The notes: a model not told the origin generated them from the letters alone. Shown: positions 7,342 to 16,724, counted from the first letter of the stretch. The stretch: DNA of 64,000 nt from SIG435 sp045530725 (GCA_045530725.1 JAZSCT010000045.1:1-64000); one strand, 5' to 3'. Program-made: numbers and translations.

Positions 7342-8222
7342 ATGAAAGTCCAAGTGATTACAGGAATGGTAATCACAATTATTATACTTATTGCAGTAAG
7401 CATACTTTCCGGTAAGATATCAAAGAGGGAAAAAGGTGCCAATTCATTCTTGGTTGCAGGAGCCATTATGGAGACTCTTGTGGGCGGATCCTCAACTATC
7501 TGTACGGCTTAACTTGCATATCAGTATGGTATGAGTGCCTGATGCTTCACTCTTGGCGGAGGGATATCCTGTCTTATTCTGGCTTTGATATATGCAAAAC
7601 CTTTCTCACGAAACTGTCATACAACGCTGATAGGGTTTATTACGAAGGAATACGGAACGAAAGCAGGGGTTCTTGAATCTTCGCTTTCATCACTTGAGTA
7701 TTTCATAAATGTCAGTATGCTAACCTGGAAATCCTCTCAAAAACAGCCCTTACTTATTTTGTGACAGGGTATATGCCACCTGTGTTTTCAGGTGTAGTGC
7801 TTGGGGCGTTGTTTATCGCAGTAGTAGGGACAGGTGCAGGACTTGCACTTAGAATCGCAACCGTTGTAAAGAATGATATCTTACCTATGATTAAACATGG
7901 CACAAAAGAAAAAATATGCAAAAAAATTGCCGAAAAGAAACTGATAATAATCTTTTTGATGTTGGCGTGTGTTTTATCAATGGGACCATTAGGTAACACA
8001 ATATTAAACTTCTCTTTTATGTCAATGGGGCTTCGTGGTGCAACAATTTTTGTTCCGCTATTGTTTGCGATTTTTATACAGGGATCAGTTTCAGAGAAAT
8101 ATGCGGCTCTGTTGATAATTTTCGGACCATTGACGGTACTGTTGTTTAACTTGAGGAATGTATTGTCATTTGATCCGATCTTTGCAGGAGTTATGACATC
8201 TTTGGGTATTATGTTTTACTGA
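7342..8222 (+). pseudogene. Decayed sodium:solute symporter (SSS family)
   Basis: The frame starts MKVQVITGMVITI and reads ETLVGGSSTICTA, then TAA at 7510-7512 where a Gln codon is expected, followed by LAYQYGMSA and TGA at the expected Trp, then CFTLGGGISCLILALIYAKP. The similarity later continues in another frame as ALTYFVTGYMPPVFSGVVLG and runs on to 8222. Two nonsense changes, at least one frameshift and a shortened middle (about 290 codons against 450-500 in the family) show that the gene is dead. Its ribosome site (GAGG near 7332) is still present. Confidence 0.82.
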
Positions 8223-8264
8223 TTGATTAAAAGCCTTTCAAAATAAGTGAAATGAGGGATAGAT

Positions 8265-9065
8265 ATGCTAACAAATTATCATACACATACATCTTTTTGC
8301 GATGGTGAGAATACACCTGAGGAAGTTGTTCTTTATGCAATAGAAAAGGGGTTTTCTTCCATTGGATTTTCGGGACACGGTAATACACCTTTTGATTTAA
8401 GATATTGCATGAAGGATACTGATGGATATATCAAAGAATTGTCCCGACTCAAGGAGAAATATGGTAAACAAATCGAGATTTACTGTGGGGTAGAAGAAGA
8501 CGCTTTTTCTTATGTAAAAAGAGAAAATTTTGATTACATTATAGGAAGTTCGCATTATTTATGTGTTGATGAGAAGTATTATCCTATAGATTCAGGCGTT
8601 GATTACTTTAAGAAATGTCTTGAAGTATTTGATAATGACCCATTAAGACTTGCAGAAAACTACTTCAGTACATTTGTAGATTATATACTCAAAAGAAAGC
8701 CTGACATAGTAGGGCATTTCGATATTATAACAAAGTATGATGAAGTTGATACTTCGCTTTTCTTAAATAATACTGAATACTTAAAACTTGCAGAAAAATA
8801 CATATCAAAAGCCGCAGAGGCGGATGTTATTTTTGAAATAAATTCAGGAGCAATCTCAAGAGGAATAAGAAAGACTCCGTACTTAAGTGAAAATTTACTT
8901 TATATTCTTAAGTCAAAGAATGGTAAAGTGATGTTGTCTTCCGACTGTCATAGTCTTGATACATTGAATTTTCATTTTGAAGAAATGGAATATATTTTGA
9001 GAAATATTGGTTTTGATTGTGTATATGAACTTCATAAAAATGGATTTGAAAAAAGATTTATATGA
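8265..9065 (+). CDS. hisK: Histidinol-phosphatase-type PHP-domain phosphoesterase
   Basis: PHP-superfamily metal-dependent phosphatase, 266 residues. Metal ligands are visible in NYHTHTSFCDGE (4-15), GFSGHGN (about 34-40), GVEEDAF, IGSSHYL, VGHFDII and SSDCHSLD near the C-terminus. This matches HisK/HisJ enzymes that remove phosphate from histidinol phosphate. No other histidine genes are near, so another phosphoester substrate is possible. GAGGGA lies 8-13 bases before the ATG. A strong terminator follows at 9118. Confidence 0.85.
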   Translation: MLTNYHTHTSFCDGENTPEEVVLYAIEKGFSSIGFSGHGNTPFDLRYCMKDTDGYIKELSRLKEKYGKQIEIYCGVEEDAFSYVKRENFDYIIGSSHYLCVDEKYYPIDSGVDYFKKCLEVFDNDPLRLAENYFSTFVDYILKRKPDIVGHFDIITKYDEVDTSLFLNNTEYLKLAEKYISKAAEADVIFEINSGAISRGIRKTPYLSENLLYILKSKNGKVMLSSDCHSLDTLNFHFEEMEYILRNIGFDCVYELHKNGFEKRFI

Positions 9066-9117
9066 AATGTTATGAAGACAGAGGTATTGTTGTTTTAGTA
9101 TGCAGAGATAAATATTA

Positions 9118-9160
9118 ATCTCTCAGAATGGTTAAGTTAAATCATTTTGAGAGATTTTTT
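9118..9160 (+). terminator. Intrinsic terminator after the PHP phosphatase
   Basis: A 13-bp stem, ATCTCTCAGAATG (9118-9130) with CATTTTGAGAGAT (9143-9155), has one G-U pair and is followed by six T. It ends the + strand unit and lies between convergent genes. Confidence 0.85.
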
Positions 9161-9172
9161 GTATATATGATT

Positions 9173-10072
9173 TTATTTTGATTTTTGGGCATAATTATCT
9201 TGACTGATTAATTTCAAAAATCTCTGTGCGGCAGGGGAGAGTGGTGTGCTTTTTAAATATGCATAACCAATGTTTCGTGGGGGCAAAGGAGGAGTGAGAT
9301 TCACAGGAATCACATACCCTTTTTGAAGACTGCCTTTTGAAAATTCCTTTATCACACAGGAGACACCAAGATGAATAGAAGCAAATCTTAGGAGTAGGTC
9401 ATGTGCGGCGATTTCGATCTGTGGTTTTAAGGTGATATTCTTTTTCAAAAACTGACTTTCCACATACTGACGTGAAGAGGAATTTTCTTCAAGGAGAATG
9501 AGGGGTTCCTTTGTGATTTCTTTCCAGGTGTATCTGTCTTTTACCTTGTGATTGGGACCGCAGACAAAAATGTCATGAATCTCAAAGCATGGCTCAATGA
9601 TAAGTTCGTCATCTGTTGCAGGCATATTTACAAAGGCAAGTTCGCTTTTTCCCTCTTTTACAAGAGAGAGCATTTTTTGTGAATATGAGTTTGCAACTTC
9701 AATTCTGATGTTTGGATATTCAGAATGAAACTTCTCAAGATAAGGCAAAAGGAAATGACTTGTTATAGTGTCGCTTGCGGCAATGATAAGAGAACCGCTG
9801 TCAAGATGATGAAATCTTGCAAGGAGTTCCTCGCCCTGTTCAATGGCCTGGATGGCGCTTTCTACTTTCTGAAATAACAGTTGCCCTTCCATAGTCAATG
9901 ATACACCACGACGGGTTCTTATAAAAAGTTTATAATTTAGATCCTGCTCCAACTGGTGTATGCATTGGGATATAGCCGACTGTGAGATGTATAATTCTTT
10001 TGCAGCCGCCGAAAATGACGAATGTTTCGCAGTTACGTAAAATATACGATAGTAGTCAAACTTTGTTTTCAT
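9173..10072 (-). CDS. LysR-family transcriptional regulator
   Basis: 299 residues with an N-terminal winged helix-turn-helix (FDYYRIFYVTAKHSSFSAAA, then ELYISQSAISQCIHQLEQDL, about 5-48) and a two-lobe substrate-binding domain. The start at 10072 has AAGGAG just upstream; the longer frame up to 10159 adds an unlikely leader. It is divergent from the CofE-like gene with 110 bases between starts, the usual layout for a LysR regulator and its target. The effector is unknown. Confidence 0.93.
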   Translation of the reverse strand: MKTKFDYYRIFYVTAKHSSFSAAAKELYISQSAISQCIHQLEQDLNYKLFIRTRRGVSLTMEGQLLFQKVESAIQAIEQGEELLARFHHLDSGSLIIAASDTITSHFLLPYLEKFHSEYPNIRIEVANSYSQKMLSLVKEGKSELAFVNMPATDDELIIEPCFEIHDIFVCGPNHKVKDRYTWKEITKEPLILLEENSSSRQYVESQFLKKNITLKPQIEIAAHDLLLRFASIHLGVSCVIKEFSKGSLQKGYVIPVNLTPPLPPRNIGYAYLKSTPLSPAAQRFLKLISQDNYAQKSK

Positions 10073-10109
10073 ATAAGTTCTCCTTATCAATGTAATAAGA
10101 ATTATCTGC

Positions 10110-10138
10110 TTTACTAATGTCAATAATTGTATTATAAT
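10110..10138 (+). promoter_or_regulatory. Promoter of the CofE-like gene in the divergent region
   Basis: TATAAT at 10133-10138 has a weak TTTACT 17 bases upstream (10110-10115). The weak -35 would suit activation by the divergent LysR protein. The ribosome site TGGAGG follows near 10168. Confidence 0.5.
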
Positions 10139-10182
10139 AAGATTGAAATAAGAAGTCAAGTCCTTATGGAGGTATTTTTATT

Positions 10183-11379
10183 ATGAAAAAAGAAAGAAGA
10201 GTTGGTACCATTTCAAGAGGTATTCGTTGTCCTATGATAAAAGAAGGAGATGACCTTGCAACTATAGTTACTGAAAGCGTGCTTGAAGCAGCAGAATGTG
10301 AAGGTTTTGAACTCCGTGACAGAGATGTAATTTCCATGACAGAATCAATCGTTGCTCGTTCTCAGGGTAACTATGTTACTGTTGATAATATTGCAGAAGA
10401 TGTTAAAAACAAATTGGGTGGAGAAACAGTCGGTATAGTATTTCCGATTCTTTCACGTAACCGTTTCGCTATCTGCCTTCGTGGTATTGCCAAAGGTGCT
10501 AAGAAAGTTGTCATTATGCTTAGTTATCCTTCTGACGAAGTTGGTAATAAACTTATCACAGAAGAAATGGTCGAAGAAGCAGGAATCAATCCTTACTCTG
10601 ACGTTTTGAGCCTTGAACAGTACCGCAAAGCATTTGGTTATCATAAGCACGAGTTTACAGGTGTTGATTATGTTGACTACTATACAGAACTCGTTCACGA
10701 AATGGGTGCAGAAGTTGAGTTTGTATTTGCAAATCATGCAAAGGCAATTCTTGACTATGCTGATTGTGTTATTGCCTGTGATATCCACACAAGACACAGA
10801 ACAAAGAAGATTCTCAGAGAAAATGGTGCAAAAATCGTATCAGGTCTTGATGAAATTATGAACGCTCCTATAAACGGAAGCGGATACAACGAAATGTATG
10901 GTCTTCTCGGTTCCAATAAAGCTACAGAAGAAAAAATCAAACTTTTCCCAAGAGATTGCAAACCTCTGGTTCTTGATGTTCAGAAAAAGATATTTGATGC
11001 TACAGGAAAGCATGTAGAAGTTATGGTATATGGAGACGGTGCATTCAAAGATCCTCAGGGCAAAATCTGGGAACTTGCCGATCCGGTTGTTTCTCCTGCA
11101 TTTACAGATGGTCTTCGTGGCACACCAAACGAAATCAAACTTAAATATCTTGCAGATAATGAATTTAAGGATCTCTATGGAGACAAACTTATAGAGGCAA
11201 TTTCTGACAGAATCAAATCCAAGAAAGAAAACCTCGTAGGCGATATGGCATCTCAGGGTACAACACCACGTCAGCTTACTGACCTTATAGGCTCACTTTG
11301 TGACCTTACAAGCGGTTCAGGAGACAAGGGTACACCTGTTGTTCTTGTACAGGGATACTTTGACAATCTTACTGACTGA
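10183..11379 (+). CDS. CofE-like gamma-glutamyl ligase (coenzyme F420-0:L-glutamate ligase family)
   Basis: 398 residues. The family is recognised from VGTISRGIRCPMIKEGDDL at the N-terminus, RDRDVISMTESIVARSQGN (substrate region), LSRNRFAICLRGIA, and VMVYGDGAFKDPQGKIWELADP and SQGTTPRQLTDLIGSLCDLTSGSGDKGTP in the second half. CofE adds glutamates through gamma bonds to F420. No other F420 genes are visible here, so the substrate is probably another compound. Control by the divergent LysR regulator is likely. A terminator at 11395 makes it monocistronic. Confidence 0.82.
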   Translation: MKKERRVGTISRGIRCPMIKEGDDLATIVTESVLEAAECEGFELRDRDVISMTESIVARSQGNYVTVDNIAEDVKNKLGGETVGIVFPILSRNRFAICLRGIAKGAKKVVIMLSYPSDEVGNKLITEEMVEEAGINPYSDVLSLEQYRKAFGYHKHEFTGVDYVDYYTELVHEMGAEVEFVFANHAKAILDYADCVIACDIHTRHRTKKILRENGAKIVSGLDEIMNAPINGSGYNEMYGLLGSNKATEEKIKLFPRDCKPLVLDVQKKIFDATGKHVEVMVYGDGAFKDPQGKIWELADPVVSPAFTDGLRGTPNEIKLKYLADNEFKDLYGDKLIEAISDRIKSKKENLVGDMASQGTTPRQLTDLIGSLCDLTSGSGDKGTPVVLVQGYFDNLTD

Positions 11380-11394
11380 TTATAAAACTTATTT

Positions 11395-11428
11395 GTCTGA
11401 TTCTCTTTATGGGAATCAGACTTTTTTT
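11395..11428 (+). terminator. Intrinsic terminator after the CofE-like gene
   Basis: GTCTGATTC (11395-11403) pairs with GAATCAGAC (11413-11421) and is followed by seven T. Confidence 0.9.
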
Positions 11429-11468
11429 AAAGTATTGATGCAGATTGAATAAATCAATGTAAAAATAT

Positions 11469-11507
11469 AAAAAAGTGCTTATTTTAAAGAAAAATAAGCA
11501 CTTTTTT
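11469..11507. terminator. Perfect 17-bp inverted repeat, bidirectional terminator
   Basis: AAAAAAGTGCTTATTTT (11469-11485) pairs perfectly with 11491-11507 around a five-base loop. The stem has A runs on one side and T runs on the other, so it can stop transcription in both directions. It backs up the terminator at 11395 and insulates the next promoter. Confidence 0.8.
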
Positions 11508-11509
11508 GT

Positions 11510-11538
11510 TTGACTAAAACTGTAATAAGTGATATAAT
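11510..11538 (+). promoter_or_regulatory. Promoter upstream of the histidine phosphatase gene
   Basis: TTGACT (11510-11515) and TATAAT (11533-11538) with a 17-base spacer. The start codon lies about 100 bases downstream, leaving an AT-rich leader with no recognised riboswitch. Confidence 0.78.
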
Positions 11539-11646
11539 AAACTGATTTATTATAATATTTTGTAAGTTTCACAATTATAAAAATTATAAGAGTGACAACA
11601 GAGTATATGAATAATCATACTATTATATAATAAAAGGATGAAAATT

Positions 11647-12369
11647 ATGAAGATACTGCTTATAAGACATGCGGAGCCTGATTATCCAAACAATACTTTG
11701 ACAGAGAAAGGGTTTGTGGAAGCCCAATACCTTTCGGAAAGATTACAACACAGCAATATAACACATATTTATTCATCGCCTCTCAACAGGGCTGTTTTGA
11801 CCGCAACCCCAACAGCCGAAAAAATCGGCAAAGAAGTAGCAATATGCGATTGGCTTACTGAGTTTAACGGAAAAATCTTTTTTAATGAGAAAAAAAGAAT
11901 CCCGTGGAATATGATGCCACGTGACTGGCAGAAGGAAACTGATATATTTAATATCAATACATGGCATAACAGTAAATTATATACAAGCGAAGATATGCTT
12001 GAGAAATATGAATATGTAACACAAAACCTTGATAAACTTCTGGAAAGCCATGGGGCAAAAAGAGAAAATATCATTTACAAAGGCGAAAACAATAATGACA
12101 CAATAGCACTCTTTTGTCACTTCGGATTGGGAATGGTCATTGCATCGCACTTAACAGGTATTTCTCCAATTCTTTTGTGGCAGTCAATGTTTATGCCAAC
12201 ATCTTCTGTTACAGAATTCGTAACAGAAGAAAGAGTGAAGGGAGAATTCGTCTTCAAATGTAAGCAAATGGGAGATACATCACATTTGTACATTAAGAAC
12301 GAACCGGTTTCAAATTCAGGATTATTCAGCGAGTTCTTCGGTGGCGAAGGCTCAGGTGCACAGGTGTGA
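11647..12369 (+). CDS. Histidine phosphatase superfamily protein (phosphoglycerate mutase-like)
   Basis: About 240 residues. LLIRHAEPDY (4-13) carries the catalytic RHxE signature, SSPLNRAVLTA supplies the phosphate-binding Arg, and ALFCHFGLGMVI the second His. Substrate unknown; such proteins range from sugar phosphatases to cobalamin phosphatases. The ATG at 11647 is preferred because AGGAT lies 8 bases upstream; the in-frame ATG at 11638 sits on the ribosome site. Confidence 0.87.
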   Translation: MKILLIRHAEPDYPNNTLTEKGFVEAQYLSERLQHSNITHIYSSPLNRAVLTATPTAEKIGKEVAICDWLTEFNGKIFFNEKKRIPWNMMPRDWQKETDIFNINTWHNSKLYTSEDMLEKYEYVTQNLDKLLESHGAKRENIIYKGENNNDTIALFCHFGLGMVIASHLTGISPILLWQSMFMPTSSVTEFVTEERVKGEFVFKCKQMGDTSHLYIKNEPVSNSGLFSEFFGGEGSGAQV

Positions 12370-12514
12370 TATTCCCTTGGGTGCGTTGAAAAGGAAATTT
12401 AATTTATGGAGCGAGACGAGAATTCATGGATGAAATACAATTCGCCACAAGGTTGTTGTCAATTCGTTTCGTTGGCTGGCATCTGGATTATACATTTTTT
12501 TATAGGAGATAATT

Positions 12515-12595
12515 ATGATTTTTACAAATTGGTTTATAATTGCTTTAGCGATAATTGTTCCTGTAGCAATATTTATATCTCAAAACATTCAATAA
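12515..12595 (+). CDS. Very small single-pass membrane peptide (26 aa)
   Basis: An ATG at 12515 with GGAG 8 bases upstream opens a 26-codon frame, nearly all one hydrophobic helix (FIIALAIIVPVAIFI). Before it lies TGGCATCTGGATTATACA (about 12478-12495), almost the same as a segment before the YeiH gene (about 6099-6116). It could be a true small protein or the relic N-terminus of a lost transporter. It precedes the M20-CapA-M20 operon by 60 bases. Confidence 0.4.
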   Translation: MIFTNWFIIALAIIVPVAIFISQNIQ

Positions 12596-12655
12596 TTTTT
12601 ATACATATAGAATATAAAGAAAATTTTGTAGTAAAAAAGTTTGGAGGACAATTAA

Positions 12656-13987
12656 ATGAAAGAAATTACAAAAGCGGTGGAAAAAAACAGACAACTTATT
12701 CTAGATTCAGAGCGTTATATCTGGAACAATCCTGAAACGGGATACAAGGAAATAAAGACTTCTGCTTATATGGAGAAGATTTTTAAGGATCTTGGATATG
12801 AACTTGTGATTCCCGGAGATATCCCCGGATTTTATACGGTGATAGACACAGGCAGACCAGGACCTGAAATCCTTATTTTCGGTGAACTTGATTCGCTTAT
12901 CTGTCCTACACATCCTGAATGTGACAAGGAAACCGGTGCAGTACACGCCTGCGGACACAATGCTCAATGTGCAGCGCTTATCGGTATTGCAGCGGCATTA
13001 AAGGAAGATGGAATTCTCGATAAATTTTCAGGTAAGATAAGACTCTGTGCTGTACCTGCAGAAGAACTAATTGAGATAGAGTACAGAAAAGAACTTATCA
13101 ATCAGGGTAAGATCAAATACTATGGCGGTAAGTCAGAATTTTTAAGAAGAGGATATTTCGACGGAGTAGATCTTGCATTTATGGTTCATACAGGTATCGA
13201 CTTTATGGCAAAGTCAAGTGCCGTTGGATGTATTGCCAAGGAGATTATATACAAAGGCAAAGCCGCTCACGCAGGAGGAGTGCCATGGAATGGTATCAAT
13301 GCACTCTATGCGGCAACTCAGGGGTTATCTTCTGCAAATGCACTTCGTGAAACATTCAAAGAAAAAGACTGCATAAGATTTCATCCTATCATCACACATG
13401 GTGGTGAAGTAGTAAATGCTATTCCTGAAACAGTAAAAATAGAAAGTTACATAAGAGGTTCAAACTTTGAAGGAATGATAGACGCTAACAAGAGGGTAAA
13501 CAGAGCCCTTACGGGAAGTGCGCTTTCTATCGGTGCAAATATAGAAATCAATGACTTCCCCGGATATGCACCTTTGATTAATAACAAAGAAATGATAAAT
13601 GTAGCAAAAGAGGCATCAGAAATGATAGAAGGTGCGCCTGAATTCAAAGTGCTTGATGTTATTAATACCGGCAGTACCGATATGGGGGATATTTCTTCTG
13701 TAATGCCTGCAATTCATCCTTATGTACCTGGTATTAAGGGGACAAGTCACGGAAATGATTTCTATATAGGCGATCCTGAACTTGCCTGTGTATTAAGCAC
13801 CAAGTTTCAGATGGCAATGCTACTTGTGCTTATGGGTAATGGTGCCGAAAAAGCAAAACAGATTGTGGCTGATTTCAAACCTTCTTTTGCATCAAAAGAA
13901 GAATATTTCGATTATATAGAAAAGATATATTCACAGGGCGACAGAATTACATATAAGGACAATGATACCTGTGAAGTAAGATTATAA
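12656..13987 (+). CDS. M20-family amidohydrolase (AbgB/HipO-like)
   Basis: 443-residue zinc peptidase-type amidohydrolase. YIWNNPETGYKE at the N-terminus, FGELDSL and HACGHNAQCA (metal binding), PAEELIE, GKAAHAGG in the dimerisation domain and TSHGNDFY near the C-terminus fit the M20D group, which cleaves amide-linked amino acids such as p-aminobenzoyl-glutamate. GGAGG (12642-12646) precedes the ATG. First full gene of a three-gene operon with a CapA-like protein and a second M20 peptidase. Confidence 0.88.
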   Translation: MKEITKAVEKNRQLILDSERYIWNNPETGYKEIKTSAYMEKIFKDLGYELVIPGDIPGFYTVIDTGRPGPEILIFGELDSLICPTHPECDKETGAVHACGHNAQCAALIGIAAALKEDGILDKFSGKIRLCAVPAEELIEIEYRKELINQGKIKYYGGKSEFLRRGYFDGVDLAFMVHTGIDFMAKSSAVGCIAKEIIYKGKAAHAGGVPWNGINALYAATQGLSSANALRETFKEKDCIRFHPIITHGGEVVNAIPETVKIESYIRGSNFEGMIDANKRVNRALTGSALSIGANIEINDFPGYAPLINNKEMINVAKEASEMIEGAPEFKVLDVINTGSTDMGDISSVMPAIHPYVPGIKGTSHGNDFYIGDPELACVLSTKFQMAMLLVLMGNGAEKAKQIVADFKPSFASKEEYFDYIEKIYSQGDRITYKDNDTCEVRL

Positions 13988-14009
13988 TTTTTTTAATGGA
14001 GTGATAAAT

Positions 14010-15302
14010 ATGAAATTTACTGCTTGCGGCGATGCAATAATTCAGAGACGAATCTACGAAGGATATGAAGGCTTTGAAGAAATAAAAGATTATATTATGA
14101 AAGGCGATGCAAGGATATTCAACTTTGAATCCACCTTAAATTACGAAGGAGAATGCTTTGCATCGCAGTTCTCAGGTGGAACTTATATAAGGACAAATCC
14201 TGAAATGTTTGGAGATTGTCTGAAATTTGGATTTAATATGACAAGTTTCAACAATAATCACGCTATGGATTTTTCGTACGAAGGACTTCTCAAAACCAGG
14301 GATTATATTAATGAATATGGTATCCCACAATGTGGAGTAGGGAGAAATCTTGGAGAAGCAAGTGCACCTTGCTATCTTGATACTAAATCAGGTAGAGTTG
14401 CACTTATTTCTGTAAATTCCACATTCAATCCTGCAATGTTGGCAGGTGAACAGTCAAGAAGAGTTGCGGGAAGACCGGGGATAAACGGTTTAAGATTCAA
14501 TCAGATTATTTATGTGACTAAGGAGCAATTTGATTCTGTGAGAAATCTTGGTGACACTATCGGTATCAATGCATATCGTGATATCATTACAAAAGAAGGT
14601 TATCTCAAACCAATGGCTGAAGGTACATATGAAATGGACAACCTTGTATTCAAGGTGGGAGATGAAACAAAGATAGTTACCGAATGCAACAAAGAGGACC
14701 TTGAAAGAATAAAGAAATCCATATATGAAGCAAAACTTCAGGCAGATTATATCATCATTACACTTCATTCTCACGAGATTTCAGGAACAGAAAAAGAAAC
14801 TCCTGCAGATTTTATCAAAGAATTTGCACATTTTTGTATTGATAACGGTGCAAATGCTGTTGTAGGTCACGGACCTCATCTTTTGAGACCTATCGAAGTT
14901 TATAAAAAGAGACCTATATTCTATTCAATAGGTGATTTCATACTTCAACTTTACAATATTGATTTTGCACCTGAAGATTTCTTCAAGAAACAGGGACTTA
15001 ATTCAGACGATACAGTTCATGATCTTCTGAAATTACGTTCAAATAATTTCACAAGAGGACTTATGGCAGATAAGAAGATGAATGAAACAGTCATTCCTTA
15101 TTGGGAAACAGATGAAAACGGTGATCTTACACACCTTGAATTGTTGCCTGTAGAACTATCTATGAACGGCCTTAAATCCCATGAAGGATTGCCGTATATT
15201 GCTTCGGATTTTAGTTTCATAGAAAGGCTTGATAAGATATCACGTCCTTACGGCACAGAAGTAAAAATTAATGGAAATGTTGCCATTTGTAAATGGCAGT
15301 AA
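14010..15302 (+). CDS. CapA-like metallophosphatase-fold protein (poly-gamma-glutamate family)
   Basis: 430 residues of the PGA_cap/CapA fold: FTACGDAIIQRRI (3-15), FNFESTLN, SFNNNHAMDFSYEGL and VVGHGPHLLRPIEVY carry the likely metal ligands. No signal peptide or membrane anchor is visible, unlike CapA proteins that retain extracellular polyglutamate, so this one is probably cytoplasmic. The ATG at 14010 follows GGAGTG at 6 bases; the GTG at 14001 lies within that site. Its place between two M20 hydrolases suggests a role on gamma-glutamyl compounds. Confidence 0.85.
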   Translation: MKFTACGDAIIQRRIYEGYEGFEEIKDYIMKGDARIFNFESTLNYEGECFASQFSGGTYIRTNPEMFGDCLKFGFNMTSFNNNHAMDFSYEGLLKTRDYINEYGIPQCGVGRNLGEASAPCYLDTKSGRVALISVNSTFNPAMLAGEQSRRVAGRPGINGLRFNQIIYVTKEQFDSVRNLGDTIGINAYRDIITKEGYLKPMAEGTYEMDNLVFKVGDETKIVTECNKEDLERIKKSIYEAKLQADYIIITLHSHEISGTEKETPADFIKEFAHFCIDNGANAVVGHGPHLLRPIEVYKKRPIFYSIGDFILQLYNIDFAPEDFFKKQGLNSDDTVHDLLKLRSNNFTRGLMADKKMNETVIPYWETDENGDLTHLELLPVELSMNGLKSHEGLPYIASDFSFIERLDKISRPYGTEVKINGNVAICKWQ

Positions 15303-15337
15303 TGTATTTTTCTAATAAATAAAGGAGAAAATTTGTT

Positions 15338-16492
15338 ATGTCTTTTGAACTAAATAATGAAATGATCGAATATATTGAATCCAACGTTGATGAAGCAAAA
15401 TCACTTCTTAAAGAATTATGTCTTATTCCTGCTCCGTCTCATCACGAAGAAAGAAGAGCTGAGTTTGTAAAAAACTGGCTTCATTCAATTGGTGCCATCA
15501 ATAGTTATATAGACGATGCATTAAATGTCGTTTGTCCCGTAAACTGTGAGGGAAGAGATGATATAACTGTATTTATGGCACATACCGATACTGTATTTCC
15601 TGATACAGAATATCCGATGCCTTATTCCGAAGATGATGAAAAGATCTATTCTCCGGGAGTAGGCGACGATACAGTTAATCTTGTTGTCATCCTTATGGCA
15701 GTAAAGTATATTTTTGAAAAAGGCTTAAAGCCTCATTGTGGCATGCTTTTTGTAGCCAATTCCTGTGAAGAAGGTCTTGGAAACCTTAAGGGTGTAAAAC
15801 AGATCTGTAAGGATTTCGAAGGAAGAATCAATGAAGTATATACCTTCGACGGCACCTATGACAGTATTTTTAACAAATGTGTGGGTTCTCACAGATATAA
15901 GATAAGATTTACCACAGAGGGCGGACATTCCTATGGTGCATTCGGAAATAATAACGCCATTTGTGAAATGTCGAAACTTATCACAAAACTTTATCAGAAA
16001 GAAGTTCCTCAGAAAGAAGATACAAAAACTACTTACAATGTGGGTAGTGTTTCAGGCGGCACAAGTGTCAATACCATTGCACAGGATTGTGAGATGTTGT
16101 ATGAATACCGTTCTGATGACAGAGACTGCCTTGAAGAAATGAGGATTTTCTTTGAAAACGAAATAGAAACTGCACGAAAAGAGGGCAAGGCAAAGATAGA
16201 TGTTGAAGTTGTTGGTATCAGACCTTGTGGTGGTGATGTTGATAAGGACAAACTTCATAAGATGACTGAAAATTGCAAAAGAATATGTGAAAAGTATTCG
16301 GGAGTTGATTGTCCGCACCAAAGCGGTTCAACCGATGCAAACATTCCACAGTCTCTTGGCATCACTTCTGTATGTGTAGGAGTTTATATGGGTGGCGGAG
16401 TACATACAAGGGATGAATGGCTGTATAAGTCATCAATACCTGTAGGTATGAAAATCGGATTTGAACTGATACTTGGATATTTCAATAAATAA
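15338..16492 (+). CDS. M20-family metallopeptidase (ArgE/DapE/carboxypeptidase-like)
   Basis: 384 residues. Metal-site motifs are MAHTDTVFP, PGVGDDTVN, NSCEEGLGN (catalytic Glu pair) and VHTRDEWL, with GGHSYGAFG in the lid domain. Different in sequence from the M20D enzyme two genes upstream, so the operon has two distinct amidohydrolases. AAAGGAG precedes the ATG by 9 bases. Confidence 0.87.
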   Translation: MSFELNNEMIEYIESNVDEAKSLLKELCLIPAPSHHEERRAEFVKNWLHSIGAINSYIDDALNVVCPVNCEGRDDITVFMAHTDTVFPDTEYPMPYSEDDEKIYSPGVGDDTVNLVVILMAVKYIFEKGLKPHCGMLFVANSCEEGLGNLKGVKQICKDFEGRINEVYTFDGTYDSIFNKCVGSHRYKIRFTTEGGHSYGAFGNNNAICEMSKLITKLYQKEVPQKEDTKTTYNVGSVSGGTSVNTIAQDCEMLYEYRSDDRDCLEEMRIFFENEIETARKEGKAKIDVEVVGIRPCGGDVDKDKLHKMTENCKRICEKYSGVDCPHQSGSTDANIPQSLGITSVCVGVYMGGGVHTRDEWLYKSSIPVGMKIGFELILGYFNK

Positions 16493-16567
16493 TTGTCTTG
16501 TGAAGTGTAATGATATATGTAGAATTCCCTTGCGGAAAAGAAAAATAAAATATGCATTTAATGAAAA

Positions 16568-16696
16568 GGAACTTACAAACCTGAATTCAGTCAGGAAGAA
16601 CATGTAAAAAATGCTATGGAGACCCCTGTAGGTTCACCCAAATTAAGTGAACTTTCAAAGGGCAAGGAAAAAGTGGTTTTGTATTGGTATAAATGA
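16568..16696 (+). pseudogene. larA: Fragment of a nickel-dependent lactate racemase (LarA)
   Basis: The frame reads EEHVKNAMETPVGSPKLSEL then SKGKEKVVLY before a TGA at 16694. This matches the LarA N-terminal region, where a block of the type DNPIGSxKLxELARGK precedes the SSDHTRPVP motif. Everything after it is missing. No start codon or ribosome site is evident, so this is a remnant. Confidence 0.65.
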
Positions 16697-16724
16697 CGCA
16701 TAGAGACAGTTTGATTGTCCCGCA

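Noticed and set aside
7342..8222. Stop codon recoding in the symporter gene
   Set aside because: Different stop codons, a frameshift and missing middle sequence occur together, which is decay. Other genes in the window use TAA and TGA as normal stops.
12478..12495. A sigma-54 promoter at TGGCATCTGGATTATACA
   Set aside because: The -12 TTGC element is missing at the required distance, and no activator gene of the NtrC type is near.
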